Below are positions 37,471 through 47,500 of a stretch of DNA of 64,000 nt, one piece after another (positions within the stretch are counted from its first letter, which is position 1; each line of letters begins with the position of its first letter). A program made the translations under genes and the position numbers. The notes beneath the pieces are model-generated. The model saw only the letters and a program-made list of their open reading frames with translations, was not told the DNA's origin and did no database searches. Source of the DNA: CAZGUX01 sp046160045 (GTDB taxonomy: Bacteria > Acidobacteriota > Terriglobia > Bryobacterales > Bryobacteraceae); assembly GCA_046160045.1 (NCBI GenBank), contig JBJXGR010000037.1, positions 19,829 through 83,828 on the forward strand. The letters run 5' to 3'.

Positions 37471-38790
37471 CTAGACCAACTCCTCAACCGCTTTGCCGGC
37501 CTTGTCCCCAATCGAGTTGGCGATGTAGATCGGCCGGCCGCCGGGCCCGAGATAGGTCTTCGACCAATCGATGCCCAGTGCCTTGTAGATGGTGGCAAAC
37601 AGGTCGCCCTGCGTCACCATTCGCTGGGCGACATTGGCCGCCCTCTCATCGCTCGATCCCACGATCTTCCCGCCGCGGATCCCGCCGCCTCCGATCAGCA
37701 GCGACCAGCATTTCGCCCAATGATCGCGCCCCCCTTCCGGGTTGATGTCCGGCGTTCGTCCAAACTCGCCCATCACCACCACCACGGTGGACTCGAACAG
37801 CCCTCTCTGATGGAGATCCTCCACCAGGACCGAAAGCGCCTGGTCCAGCTTGGGAGCCAGGGTCTTGCGCAGGATGTCGTCGTTCTTGAAGTGCGTATCC
37901 CACTCGCTGTGCTCGTATCCCTCCGCCGTCACGAACCGGCACCCGGCCTCCACCAGCCTGCGCGCCAGCAGCATCGACTGGCCAAACCGCGTCCGTCCGT
38001 AAGCTTCGCGATTCTTCGCCGATTCCTGGGTCAGATCAAACGCAGTTCGCACGTTCGGCGCCAGAATCATCCTGAGCGCCTGCTGCTGATACGTGTCCAT
38101 GCTGTCGAACTCGGCAAACTCCTCTTTCTCGCGTACCTTCCGGTCGACGATCTTGAGCAGCGCCCGCCGGTTCTCGATCAGTTCCGGCGAGAGCGACTTC
38201 GGCAGCGTCAGGTCCGGCACCTTGAAGTCTTCCAGGCTGGGATCGGGCACCACCAGCGGATCAAACCGTGGGCCGATGAATCCCGCGGCGTACGAATGAG
38301 GGTACGACTGCGGCGGCGTCACCACGTAAGGCGGGATGTCGTTTCGGGAACCCAGTTCCTTGCTGATAATCGATCCGAAGCTCGGGAATCGCATCGTCGG
38401 GTTGGGACGGTGGCCCGTCATCCCGTAGTACGTTCCTTCGGGATGATTGTTCTCCTCGGTGTGCATCGACCGGATGATCGAAAGTCGATCCATCAGCTTG
38501 GCGACCCTCGGAAACAGCTCGGAAATCTGGATACCCGCCGTGTTGGTGGAGATCGCCTTGAAGTTGCTGTTCGGCTTCGGATCCCAGGTGTCCATCTGCG
38601 GCGGACCGCCGGAGAGCCACACCAGAATGCAAGCCTGCCCCTTGTGGGTCCGCGGGCTGCCCGCAACGCGAGCCGCTTCCGCCGCGCGCAGGTACTGCGC
38701 CGTCGTCATCCCGAGGAAGCTCAAGCCTCCGACGCGCAGAAAGTCCCTGCGCTTCGAATTCCAGTGAGTGTTGCCGAGGTCGTTTTCCAT
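37471..38790 (-). CDS. DUF1501 domain protein, Tat-exported
   Basis: This 439-residue protein has a clear twin-arginine leader (SKRRDFLRVGGLSFLGM) and the DUF1501 core: ILVWLSGGPPQMDTWDPKP, LSIIRSMHTEENNHPEGTYY, GRTRFGQSMLLARRLVEAG and VVVMGEFGRTPDINPEGGRDHW. DUF1501 is a distant member of the alkaline-phosphatase/sulfatase superfamily and is typically encoded beside DUF1549/DUF1553 proteins in Planctomycetes and Acidobacteria. It is the third gene of a minus-strand operon starting at 43297, 17 bases after the DUF1549/1553 gene. A role in processing sulfated or phosphorylated polymers has been suggested for such pairs but is not established; the true substrate is unknown. Confidence 0.9.
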   Translation of the reverse strand: MENDLGNTHWNSKRRDFLRVGGLSFLGMTTAQYLRAAEAARVAGSPRTHKGQACILVWLSGGPPQMDTWDPKPNSNFKAISTNTAGIQISELFPRVAKLMDRLSIIRSMHTEENNHPEGTYYGMTGHRPNPTMRFPSFGSIISKELGSRNDIPPYVVTPPQSYPHSYAAGFIGPRFDPLVVPDPSLEDFKVPDLTLPKSLSPELIENRRALLKIVDRKVREKEEFAEFDSMDTYQQQALRMILAPNVRTAFDLTQESAKNREAYGRTRFGQSMLLARRLVEAGCRFVTAEGYEHSEWDTHFKNDDILRKTLAPKLDQALSVLVEDLHQRGLFESTVVVVMGEFGRTPDINPEGGRDHWAKCWSLLIGGGGIRGGKIVGSSDERAANVAQRMVTQGDLFATIYKALGIDWSKTYLGPGGRPIYIANSIGDKAGKAVEELV

Positions 38791-38807
38791 TCCAGTGACT
38801 CCCCAGT

Positions 38808-41336
38808 TTAATGCCGGTAGGCAAACTCCCGCGAGCTGATCAACGCCCAGATCAGGTCGCTGATCGCCTGCAGCCTTGAAGGTCCTTCCCGGAGCGTCTT
38901 GTCAAGGGCGGCTGCTTCTTCACGGTCAGGGTACCTCGAAAACGCGGCCAGGTACAACTCTTCTATCAGTTCGCGGTTCGACAGCTTACTCCTGGCCAGA
39001 CGGTCCGCGCGGCCCCCATCCTTGCCTAGCCTGTCCGAGTACGCGGGCCCGGTCATCAGGTGGAGCGCCTGCGCCAGGCTCGGTTCCGGCTTCGCCTCCG
39101 GAAGCGTGGCCCGGTCGTTCTGGCCGTAGGCTTCCAGGAACTTGGACGAAAACAGATCGGGGCACAATTCGATGGCGCGCGCCCCTTTGGGCGGCGCCAT
39201 GGCTCCGCTCTTGAATGCCTCCTCCACCTGCGTCACGCTCACGACCGCATCGAGCAGGACCGCCGCGTCGAGGGCCTTGGGATTCGCGTGCGAGAAGTTC
39301 GTCCGATCGCCCCGATTGGTCTCGTTGGGCGTGCTCGACAACTGGTACGTTCGTGAGCTGACGATCAGTTTCATCAGGTACTTCAGATCGTAGTGATGAT
39401 CCCGCAGATCCTGCGCCAGGGCTTCCATCAGCTCGGGATGGCTGGGCGGGTTAGTGGAGCGGAAATCGTCCACCGGTTCGACGAAGCCGCGTCCGAAGAA
39501 CCAATCCCAGGACCGGTTGACGATCGTCTGCGCGAAGTACGGATGAGACGTGATCCACTCCGCCAGGGCGCGGCGTGGATCCGGCTGCCGTTCTTTCGGC
39601 AGCAACCGTCCATCCAGGAACGTGGGCTGCACCACCTGTTTGGTCCGGGGATGGCTGACCGCGTTCGCCAGTTCGGGAGCGTCCACAACCACCGAATCGT
39701 CCATCACCGTAGTTCGCAGATCGGTCATCCGTCCATAAAACGCCGCCATGCCCCAGAACTGATCCTGGCTCCACGACTCGTAGGGATGGTTATGACAGCG
39801 GGCGCATTCGAGGCGTCTGCCCATGAACACCCGCATCTGTTCGGAGATGATTTCCGGCGGGGCGCTCAGGAACCGCAGTTCGTAGTAGTAGCGGCTGGGC
39901 CCGGTGAAGCCTTCCGCCGCGATCCGTTCCCTGGCCATCTGGTCGAACGGCTTGTTGTGAGCAATGCTGTTCCGGATCCACTCGCCATAAAGCTGGGTGT
40001 CCTTCATCAGTTGTGTCGCGCGCTGCCGGTAACGGAAAAGCTCGCTGAGCCGGAACGTCCAGTAGTCGACGAACTCAGGCGAATCAAGCAGCGCATCGAT
40101 CAGCTTGTCCCGCTTCCGCGGGTCCTTCGATGCCAGGAATTCCCGCGCGCGCTGCGGCGGAGGAAGCGTGCCCGCAAGATCGAGACAGACTCTTCGCAGA
40201 AACTCCGCATCGCTCGACATCGCCGACGGGACCATGTTGAGTTTCCGCAGCTTGGCAAAGACGTGCTCGTCGATGTAATTCCGCGCCGGCGTCACCGGGT
40301 AGTTCGCAATCGGCTTCGAAGCCACGCCAATCTGCGTGCTGACCGCCTGCCCCGCAACGCGAATGACGACGGCCGTTTCACCCGGTTTGACCGCGGTCGC
40401 CAACCCTTCCGGCGTGACCGTGGCCACTTCACTGTTCCCGGCCGAGTACAACGCTTCGCCGGTGACGTCTTCTGAGGTTCCGTCCGAGGAATGCGCGGTC
40501 ACCAGAAGTTGTTGCTTGCCCGTCGCGTCCAGGACCGTATTCTTCGGCAGCACCTCCAGTCTCTCGATCCGGGCAGCCTCCTGCTTCGATTCCTCGCCGT
40601 AGGGCGCCCCTTGCCGCACCCACCGGAGCAGGACCTCGTAGTCCGGCGACGTGGCGGTGAACCGCCGACCGCCCCCGTGTGGAGTAATCATCGCCGGCTT
40701 GAGCAGCAACGGGCTCTTTTCCGGTTCCTTCACGTTGACCCGAGGCGTCTTCGCCCCCGCCGATTCCGCCGACAACACCTGGAACACGCCGCCTTCCACG
40801 ATCCACTTGTAGTCTTCCTTAGGCTGCGTCCCGTTCACCGATAGCTTGAATCCGCCTTGTCCCTTGACGCCGCCGTGACAATCGCTGCTGTTGCAGCCCT
40901 TCCGCGTGAGAATGCCCCCGACCTCGCGCGAAAAGCTGAACGGCCGCGGCTTGTCCGCCTGTTCGACGCGAACCCGGGCCTGCGCCGAACGACCTTCCAT
41001 CTGGAACTGCACCGGCGTCTCGCCGTCCGCCCTGGCGGTCACGCGATGGTCCCCGGCGACGCCGGCGATTCGTTCATCGGACACCGAGAGCTTGCCGCCC
41101 GCCGTCACGTCCCGTTCAAAACCATCGGAGTACTTTGCCAGCGCGACAAAACGCTGCGAGGCCCCCGCGCCCCTCAGCGTCCGATCCTCGGGAATCAGCC
41201 GCAACGAGACGATCTTCGCGGTGTCCCGGTTTCGCAAGGCCCCTTTGGTTTCCTTCGCCGCGCCGCCCGCGATTCCGCCGGCGGCGGTCAGAGCGACCAG
41301 GAGGCGCAACTCCCACAGGTATGTTCGATAAGCCAT
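38808..41336 (-). CDS. DUF1549/DUF1553 protein with Ig-like (BIG2) regions
   Basis: This 842-residue exported protein begins with a hydrophobic leader, then a BIG2-like Ig region (about residues 45-125), a haem-like segment CNSSDCHGG near residue 148 whose spacing (CxxxxCH) is not the standard CxxCH, a second Ig-like region (about 255-340), DUF1549 (about 350-545, with LRRVCLDLAGTLPP and a standard CARCHNHP) and DUF1553 (about 590-830, HPYFAQTIVNRSWDWFFGRG). The ATG overlaps the stop of the preceding gene by one base, so translation is coupled. It is a sister of the protein at 44510 but with Ig regions instead of the LamG insert. Expected to be a surface or periplasmic redox-linked protein. 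Confidence 0.88.
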   Translation of the reverse strand: MAYRTYLWELRLLVALTAAGGIAGGAAKETKGALRNRDTAKIVSLRLIPEDRTLRGAGASQRFVALAKYSDGFERDVTAGGKLSVSDERIAGVAGDHRVTARADGETPVQFQMEGRSAQARVRVEQADKPRPFSFSREVGGILTRKGCNSSDCHGGVKGQGGFKLSVNGTQPKEDYKWIVEGGVFQVLSAESAGAKTPRVNVKEPEKSPLLLKPAMITPHGGGRRFTATSPDYEVLLRWVRQGAPYGEESKQEAARIERLEVLPKNTVLDATGKQQLLVTAHSSDGTSEDVTGEALYSAGNSEVATVTPEGLATAVKPGETAVVIRVAGQAVSTQIGVASKPIANYPVTPARNYIDEHVFAKLRKLNMVPSAMSSDAEFLRRVCLDLAGTLPPPQRAREFLASKDPRKRDKLIDALLDSPEFVDYWTFRLSELFRYRQRATQLMKDTQLYGEWIRNSIAHNKPFDQMARERIAAEGFTGPSRYYYELRFLSAPPEIISEQMRVFMGRRLECARCHNHPYESWSQDQFWGMAAFYGRMTDLRTTVMDDSVVVDAPELANAVSHPRTKQVVQPTFLDGRLLPKERQPDPRRALAEWITSHPYFAQTIVNRSWDWFFGRGFVEPVDDFRSTNPPSHPELMEALAQDLRDHHYDLKYLMKLIVSSRTYQLSSTPNETNRGDRTNFSHANPKALDAAVLLDAVVSVTQVEEAFKSGAMAPPKGARAIELCPDLFSSKFLEAYGQNDRATLPEAKPEPSLAQALHLMTGPAYSDRLGKDGGRADRLARSKLSNRELIEELYLAAFSRYPDREEAAALDKTLREGPSRLQAISDLIWALISSREFAYRH

Positions 41337-43297
41337 CAGTTATGTCCTGCCGGGCGAAGAACCATCACCGGCAAATCGCCGATGACGATCGAAGGCCCCG
41401 GTTTCCCCTTCACGTACGAGCGCGCACTCACCCGCGCTAGAACAGGCATCTTCGTCGCGGGCGCGTCCTCCTTTGCTTCCAGAACAATCGTCAGATTCTG
41501 GCTGCTGGGGTAGTAGCGCTCCGGCTTCTGAACGGCGGGACCGCTGAAGCGCGAGGCCAGACTCGGGTTGCTCGATCCGGAGATCGCGGCGACTCCCGGC
41601 GGGAGACCTTCGATGTGAATCGAAACAAGATTCGACGGGTGATAAAACCCCTCCTCGTGGTCAACGGTCACATTCAGTTTCCTTGCCTCGCCCGCCGGGA
41701 GGTTCACGCGCCACGGATCAAGCCTGCCGTCTTCGTTTGACCTCGTCCTCGTCTCCACCACGATGTCTCCGATATGCGGAATCTGGGGTCGCACGATGAC
41801 CCGGTACCGGAACGCCGCATTCCCGCCGCGATGCGTGATGTCCCGGATCTTCAGATAGTAGTCGCCTTCCTGCTCAAACGTCGCCACCACTTTGGGCTCG
41901 ACCGAGATCAGGTATGCCGCCTTGGAATCCCGGTATTTCGGAGCCCGTGCGACATTCGTCAGGAACTCCGTTCCCTTTGCGTCCAGCACCTCCAGGCGCG
42001 GGTTGAACTCGGGCGGAGCCGCGTCCGGAGTTTCAATCTCAAAGGCCAGTTTCTGTCCCTGCCGTGTCTTGAACCGGAAGGTATCGACATCCCCCGCGTG
42101 ATCGATCGCCCCTTCGACGACGACCGGAAGCGAAACCGGCAGAGCCTGCGCCTCGATATCGTTTGGTTCCCTTTCCGCCGCCGCGGTGGTGGCGGCGTCC
42201 GGACTGGCCGCTTCGGAGCCGGTCTTCACGGCCGTCGCGGCCACCGCCGCATCGCCGGAACTCGCGGCCACAACCGGCTCCGAAGCGGCCTGCGGGACCG
42301 TCCTTGTCCGAACGATCTCCGCGCGGCTCGCCCCCAGCTTTCGCGTGAAATCCCGCTCCCTCCAGAGCTGTTGTACCCAGAATTTCGGAGGCACGGCCTT
42401 CTCCGCCTCGGCCATTCGAAGCTGGTAGATGTTCTCCGTCCCGCCTTTCCCGTAGAGCGATCCGACCTCCAGGTAGTAGCGCCCGGACTCGACGAATCGA
42501 TGCCGCAGAGTCACCCACGTGCCCGTGCGGTCTCTGGGGTCTGTGTTGACGATGACGTTCTCTCCCCTCAGTTGATCGGTGAACGCGATCCGCTCGGCTC
42601 TCTCCTGGTTAAACCAACTGGGCGTCAGCTTGTAGAGCGTCAACTGCGGGTGAAATCCGGTGGCGGCCGCTTCCCGGCTGGCGATCACATCGAACGCTGT
42701 TTCCTGGCCTTTCGCCGCTTCAAAGACGTAGTAGTCCGTTTCACCCGGCTTTTCGATGCGGCCGTTGACGACCACGGGGAAACGGACCGCCTGCGCGTTC
42801 TTCGGGAACTCATGAGCCTCCCCGGACTCCGATACCACCGGCACGTCATACATCCGCAATTGAACCGCATTCGAAACGCCTCGCGTCGAAACAAGGCGCA
42901 GGAAATGAATGCCCGTCTCGGCCGATGGCTCCGTTTCGACTTGAATCGCGACTCTGTACTCTCGCTCGCTCTTTTTCTTCTGCCCCGCGCCCTCGGGTGG
43001 CTTCACCTCTTCAACTTTCCGGACGACGCCTTTGATCCCTGGCTTTGAAAACCAAACAGCATAAGTCCCGTCCAGGTTCCTACCCGTGATTTCCGCCAGC
43101 CCCACGGTGGACTTCTGTCTTGCCTGAGGAAACAGAGAAACCACTTCCGGTTCCGGCGGATTCGGGTCGGTTGCATCTTGCGCGGCGGTATGGCTAGACA
43201 AGATGAGCAAGAGGAGCGCTGTTCGGCAGGGACGGCGGCTCCGGACTGCCGCAACAGGGCTCTTACATAGCTGGGTGAACCGTGTCTTCACTTTCAC
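41336..43297 (-). CDS. Exported protein with pre-peptidase C-terminal (PPC) type domains
   Basis: This 653-residue protein starts at a GTG with an AAGG ribosome site and has a signal peptide (RTALLLLILSSHTAA). An N-terminal IPT-like beta domain (EVVSLFPQARQKSTVGLAEITGRNL) is followed by two PPC-like beta-sandwiches, visible as FPVVVNGRIEKPGETDYYVFEA and LPVVVEGAIDHAGDVDTFRFKT, each with the typical GxI...D.D.F.F pattern. Between them lies an alanine-rich linker (about residues 340-370). It is the first gene of the three-gene DUF1501 operon; the stop codon overlaps the next start (TGATG). PPC domains usually bind surfaces or carbohydrate, so this may anchor the complex. Confidence 0.85.
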   Translation of the reverse strand: MKVKTRFTQLCKSPVAAVRSRRPCRTALLLLILSSHTAAQDATDPNPPEPEVVSLFPQARQKSTVGLAEITGRNLDGTYAVWFSKPGIKGVVRKVEEVKPPEGAGQKKKSEREYRVAIQVETEPSAETGIHFLRLVSTRGVSNAVQLRMYDVPVVSESGEAHEFPKNAQAVRFPVVVNGRIEKPGETDYYVFEAAKGQETAFDVIASREAAATGFHPQLTLYKLTPSWFNQERAERIAFTDQLRGENVIVNTDPRDRTGTWVTLRHRFVESGRYYLEVGSLYGKGGTENIYQLRMAEAEKAVPPKFWVQQLWRERDFTRKLGASRAEIVRTRTVPQAASEPVVAASSGDAAVAATAVKTGSEAASPDAATTAAAEREPNDIEAQALPVSLPVVVEGAIDHAGDVDTFRFKTRQGQKLAFEIETPDAAPPEFNPRLEVLDAKGTEFLTNVARAPKYRDSKAAYLISVEPKVVATFEQEGDYYLKIRDITHRGGNAAFRYRVIVRPQIPHIGDIVVETRTRSNEDGRLDPWRVNLPAGEARKLNVTVDHEEGFYHPSNLVSIHIEGLPPGVAAISGSSNPSLASRFSGPAVQKPERYYPSSQNLTIVLEAKEDAPATKMPVLARVSARSYVKGKPGPSIVIGDLPVMVLRPAGHN

Positions 43298-43566
43298 CTT
43301 CCCTCATCTTTACACGATCGGATGTCACTGGTTAGAGTATCAATAGTTGGACTCGTGCGTTCATTCATCAGTTTAGATGGAGGTTCCAAGCGCCGCCCTG
43401 CGTTTTTTCCTGTCAGCCTGGATAATCTCTAGAATCGCGATCGTCATGCCCGCCGATGCGTACACGGGAATGGGAATCGGCGCAGCACGGCAATTCCATG
43501 AGGTGTAGAATCTCAGATCAGCGGCCCGTTCGAGCGGGGCGGACGTTTTTGAACGCGGAGGACACC

Positions 43567-44442
43567 TTGCGGGGAATCGTGGACTTTTCTTTCTCATTGA
43601 AGGGGCGGACTGCATGCGCGCTCGCTGCATTTAGCCTTTTCGCCCTCCTGGCGCAGGGGGCCGACGAAGCCGGTACCCTTCGCGTGCTGAAGGTAACGGA
43701 CGGTATCACCTTCCGGATGGGCGCCGTCACCGCGTACCGGATCGTTCATCCGGGCATGGGCGCCAAAAGGCTGACGCTGAACTACTCGACTTCCGAGCCC
43801 GGCCACGAGTTCGCCCAGCACGTCCACGATCAGTCTGACGATACCTTTCTTGTCCTCCAGGGCCAGATGGATGTCCGGCAGGGAGACTCGCGCAAACCGG
43901 TCAGGGTGGGGCAGGCGGTGTTTGTCCCGGCGGGCCAGATTCACGGGACCATCACGACCGGCGCGGGCACGGTGTCGATCAGCTTTCAGTGTCCGCCGGA
44001 CCTGGTGCTCTACACCGGCGCACGGGATTCGTCCCGTCCGGGCGCAGCGCCGCCCAAGGGGGTGATCACACCCGGTGCGGTCAAGATCCTGGACTTCGGC
44101 AATCGCAACGGCTTTTTCACCCACCCGGGCATGGGGTCGAAACGCGGCGCAGTGGCGCATCGCAAACTACGTCCGGGAGAATCCTTTCCGGCCTCGGTGG
44201 GCAAAGATGGGGAGCAGTTGCTGTTCGTCTGGAAGGGCTCGCTGACCGTGCATTCAAAGGGCGCGCGCCACCTGGCCGGCGAACGGGAAGCCGTGTTCCT
44301 CTCCGGCGCGCAGACGCTGAAAGTCGAGAACCAAGGCCCGGGCGAAACGGATGTGATTCAGGTGCAGGCGCCTCCGAAAATGGTGCCATTAGAGACACGC
44401 GAGATCGGCTTCCCGGTCGGATCGGCGGCGGCGCGACCCTGA
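43567..44442 (+). CDS. Exported bicupin protein
   Basis: This 291-residue protein has two cupin domains behind a signal peptide (ALAAFSLFALLAQGA). The TTG at 43567 is chosen because GGAGG lies five bases upstream; no ATG gives a sensible leader. The first domain retains the metal motif (HVHDQSDDTFLVLQG, with aspartate where glutamate is usual, and VPAGQIHGTI). The second (FPASVGKDGEQLLFVWKG) lacks the histidines and is probably structural. Cupins act as dioxygenases, isomerases or binding proteins; the reaction here is unknown. The gene lies between the two DUF1501 loci, divergent from the PPC gene and 67 bases before the PSD1-type gene, so it may belong with either. Confidence 0.8.
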   Translation: MRGIVDFSFSLKGRTACALAAFSLFALLAQGADEAGTLRVLKVTDGITFRMGAVTAYRIVHPGMGAKRLTLNYSTSEPGHEFAQHVHDQSDDTFLVLQGQMDVRQGDSRKPVRVGQAVFVPAGQIHGTITTGAGTVSISFQCPPDLVLYTGARDSSRPGAAPPKGVITPGAVKILDFGNRNGFFTHPGMGSKRGAVAHRKLRPGESFPASVGKDGEQLLFVWKGSLTVHSKGARHLAGEREAVFLSGAQTLKVENQGPGETDVIQVQAPPKMVPLETREIGFPVGSAAARP

Positions 44443-44509
44443 CTCGCGTCGCTCTCGCGCCGGTTTTGTAGGATACGCTAGATGAATCGTCCTGTTTCTT
44501 GAGAACGCT

Positions 44510-47500
44510 ATGGCAGATCCTGGTAATGTCCGTTCCGTTCCGGCCGCGGCTTCGTTGGCCCGGCGCCGGAGACTGACCCCATTTACCCCGTACGTGATGG
44601 CGGCGATAGTATCGGGCTTCTTCGTTCCAGTGGGCGCCCAGCAGCCGCCAAAATCCGCGGCAGTTGTCGCGAAGCCCGTGGCGGCGCAAAGAGGACCGGC
44701 GATCGACTTCCAACGCCAGATCCGGCCGATCCTCTCCGACAATTGCTTTTTCTGCCACGGACCCGACAAAGCCACCCGCCTGATGGATCTTCGCCTCGAC
44801 ACTAAGGAAGGGGCCTTCAATGCCCGCAAATCCGGTGCGCCCATCGTGCCGGGGAATCCGGCGGCGAGTCTTCTCTATCAGAGGATCACCGCAGCCGACA
44901 GCGCACGCCTGATGCCGCCCGCGCACTCCAAGCGGAGTCTCACGGGCGCGCAAAAGGACCTCATCCGGCGCTGGATCGAACAAGGTGCGCCGTGGAAGGA
45001 ACATTGGGCGTTTGCCGCCCCGGTGCGGCCTGCTCTACCCGCGGTAAAGAATACCCGCTGGGTGCGGAACCCGATCGACCGGTTCGTGCTGGCGCGATTG
45101 GAAGCAGCCGGTTTGCAGCCCGCCCAAGAGGCTGACCGGCGATCGCTCGCGCGGCGCGTCTCCCTCGATCTCACGGGGCTGCCGCCGAAACCGGAGGCGG
45201 TGGAAGCGTTCTTGAACGACAATTCCGCCCAAGCCTACGAGAGCTATGTGGACCGGCTCCTTGCGTCGAAGCAGTGGGGCGAACACCGCGGCCGCTATTG
45301 GCTGGACGCGGCACGCTACGCGGACACCCACGGGGTTCATCTCGACAACTACCGCGAGATGTGGCCCTACCGGGACTGGGTCATCAACGCATTCAACCGC
45401 AACCTCCCATACGACCGGTTCGTCATCGAGCAGATCGCGGGCGACCTGATTCCGAACCGGACGATGGATCAACTGATCGCCACCGGGTTTCATCGCTGCA
45501 ACGCGACGACAAACGAGGATGGGGCGATCGCCGACGAAATCGCGGCCATCTATGCCAAGGACCGGGTCGACACGACAGGTTCGGTCTTCCTTGGGTTGAC
45601 CATGGGCTGCGCGACGTGCCACGACCACAAGTTCGATCCCATCTCGCAGCGCGATTTCTATTCGATGGCCGCGTTCTTCCGCAATACCGTCCAAGGTCCT
45701 CTCGACGGCAATATCTGGGACACGCCGCCCTCGATCGTGGTTCCGAAACCCGAGGACCTCGATCGCTGGAATCAGATCCCGGCCGAAGAGGCAAACCTGA
45801 AAGCGCGGGCGAAGGCGGCGCGGAGCGAAGGCGAGACTGACTTCGTGAAATGGCTGGATGGAAAGGACCGCCACTCCGTCAGTTCCCCGATCGAACCCGC
45901 CGACGAACTGCTGGCGTTGACCGTCGAGGGCGATGCTCCCCGCCTGCTCGTGAAGAATCGTCCTGTGGCCGTGTCCCTCCCCGAGGGCGTCTCGATCGGC
46001 GCCGCTCACATCGACGGAAAGAAAGCGCTCCGTTTCTCCGGCAAAAGCTTTCTGGAGCTGCCGAACCTGGATGCGATCACCGCGGACCGGCCGTTCTCCC
46101 TCTCGGTCTGGTTCTACCTGCCGTTCGGTGAGGACAGCTTCGTGGTCGCCAGCCAGACCGACCCCAAGAGCAAGGGCCGGGGCTGGACCTTCGAGATGAC
46201 CCGGCGTACTCCGATTTTTCGGCTGACCGGCCAAACGGGCCGGGTCCTGGTGGTGCGAGGCAACATCATTGACCGGCTGAAACCGGCCAGTTGGTATCAC
46301 ATGGCTTTCAGCTATGACGGCAATCGTGTGCCGTCCAGTCTGCGGCTGTTTGTCGACGGAAAGGAAGCGGCGACGGAAGGGGGCGGCGAGGGCGCGCGGT
46401 TGAACGGTGAGATCCGCAGTTTCGCGCCGCTGCAGGTCGGCGCGCAGGGGGGCCGCTACTTCGATGGAGGCGCCGTCGCCGATCTGCGCATTTACGCGCG
46501 CGAGCTTTCCACTGAGGACACAGCGGTTCTCGCGCAGTGGCCGGCGCTCGAACTCGCACGCAATAAGACTTCCTCCGGTCTGACAGGCGAGGAACGCGAA
46601 GGATTTCGTAACTATTATTTCAATCGCGAGAGCTCCGACGTCATGGACCTGGCAGGGCAGATGCACGCGTTGCGCACCGGGAGACTGGCCATCGCGCGGC
46701 GCGGCGCCGTGACCCACGTGCAGCAGGAAAAGGAAGGCAAGGCGTATGCCAACGTGCTGTTCCGCGGGATGTACGACCAGCCTCGGGACAAGGTGGAGGC
46801 AAACACCCCGTCCGTTCTTCCGCCGATGCCTTCCACCGTATCCCACGACCGGATGGGGCTGGCGCGATGGCTTGTGGATCCGAGCCATCCGCTGACGTCC
46901 CGCGTGGCGGTCAACCGCTTCTGGCAGGAAATCTTCGGAACCGGAATCGTCAGGACCGCCGACGACTTTGGCTCGCAGGGGGAGGCGCCGTCGCATCCGG
47001 AACTGCTCGACTGGCTGGCGGTGGAGTTTCGCGAGAACGGCTGGGACATCCAGAAGTTCTACAAGCTCGTGGTGACGTCGGCCGCCTATCGCCAGGCCGC
47101 CGTCACGACGCCGGTGAAGATCGAGAAAGACCCGGAGAACCGGCTGTTGTCGCGCGGCCCGCGGTTCCGCATGGACGCCGAGATGGTGCGCGACTACGCG
47201 TTGGCCACAAGCGGATTGCTGACGCCGCTAATCGGCGGGCCTTCCGTGAAACCCTACCAGCCGGATGGAGTCTGGGAATCGGTGGCGATGTTCAGCTCCA
47301 ACACCCGCCATTATCGAGCGGATTCCGGCGGCAACCTGTACCGGCGGTCGCTCTATTCGTTCTGGAAGCGAAGCGCTCCGCCCGCCTCCATGGATATCCT
47401 GAACGCGCCGACGCGGGAGAACTGCACGGTCCGCCGCGAGCGCACGAACACTCCGCTGCAAGCGCTGGTCACGATGAATGATGTGCAGTTCATCGAGGCG

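Noticed and set aside
41774..43048. A 424-codon open frame opposite the PPC-domain gene
   Set aside because: Antisense to a convincing exported protein; no motif of its own.
45035..46996. A 653-codon open frame opposite the PSD1-type gene
   Set aside because: Same reason: it mirrors a well-recognised coding region, and its own sequence is low-complexity and histidine/arginine-rich without family resemblance.
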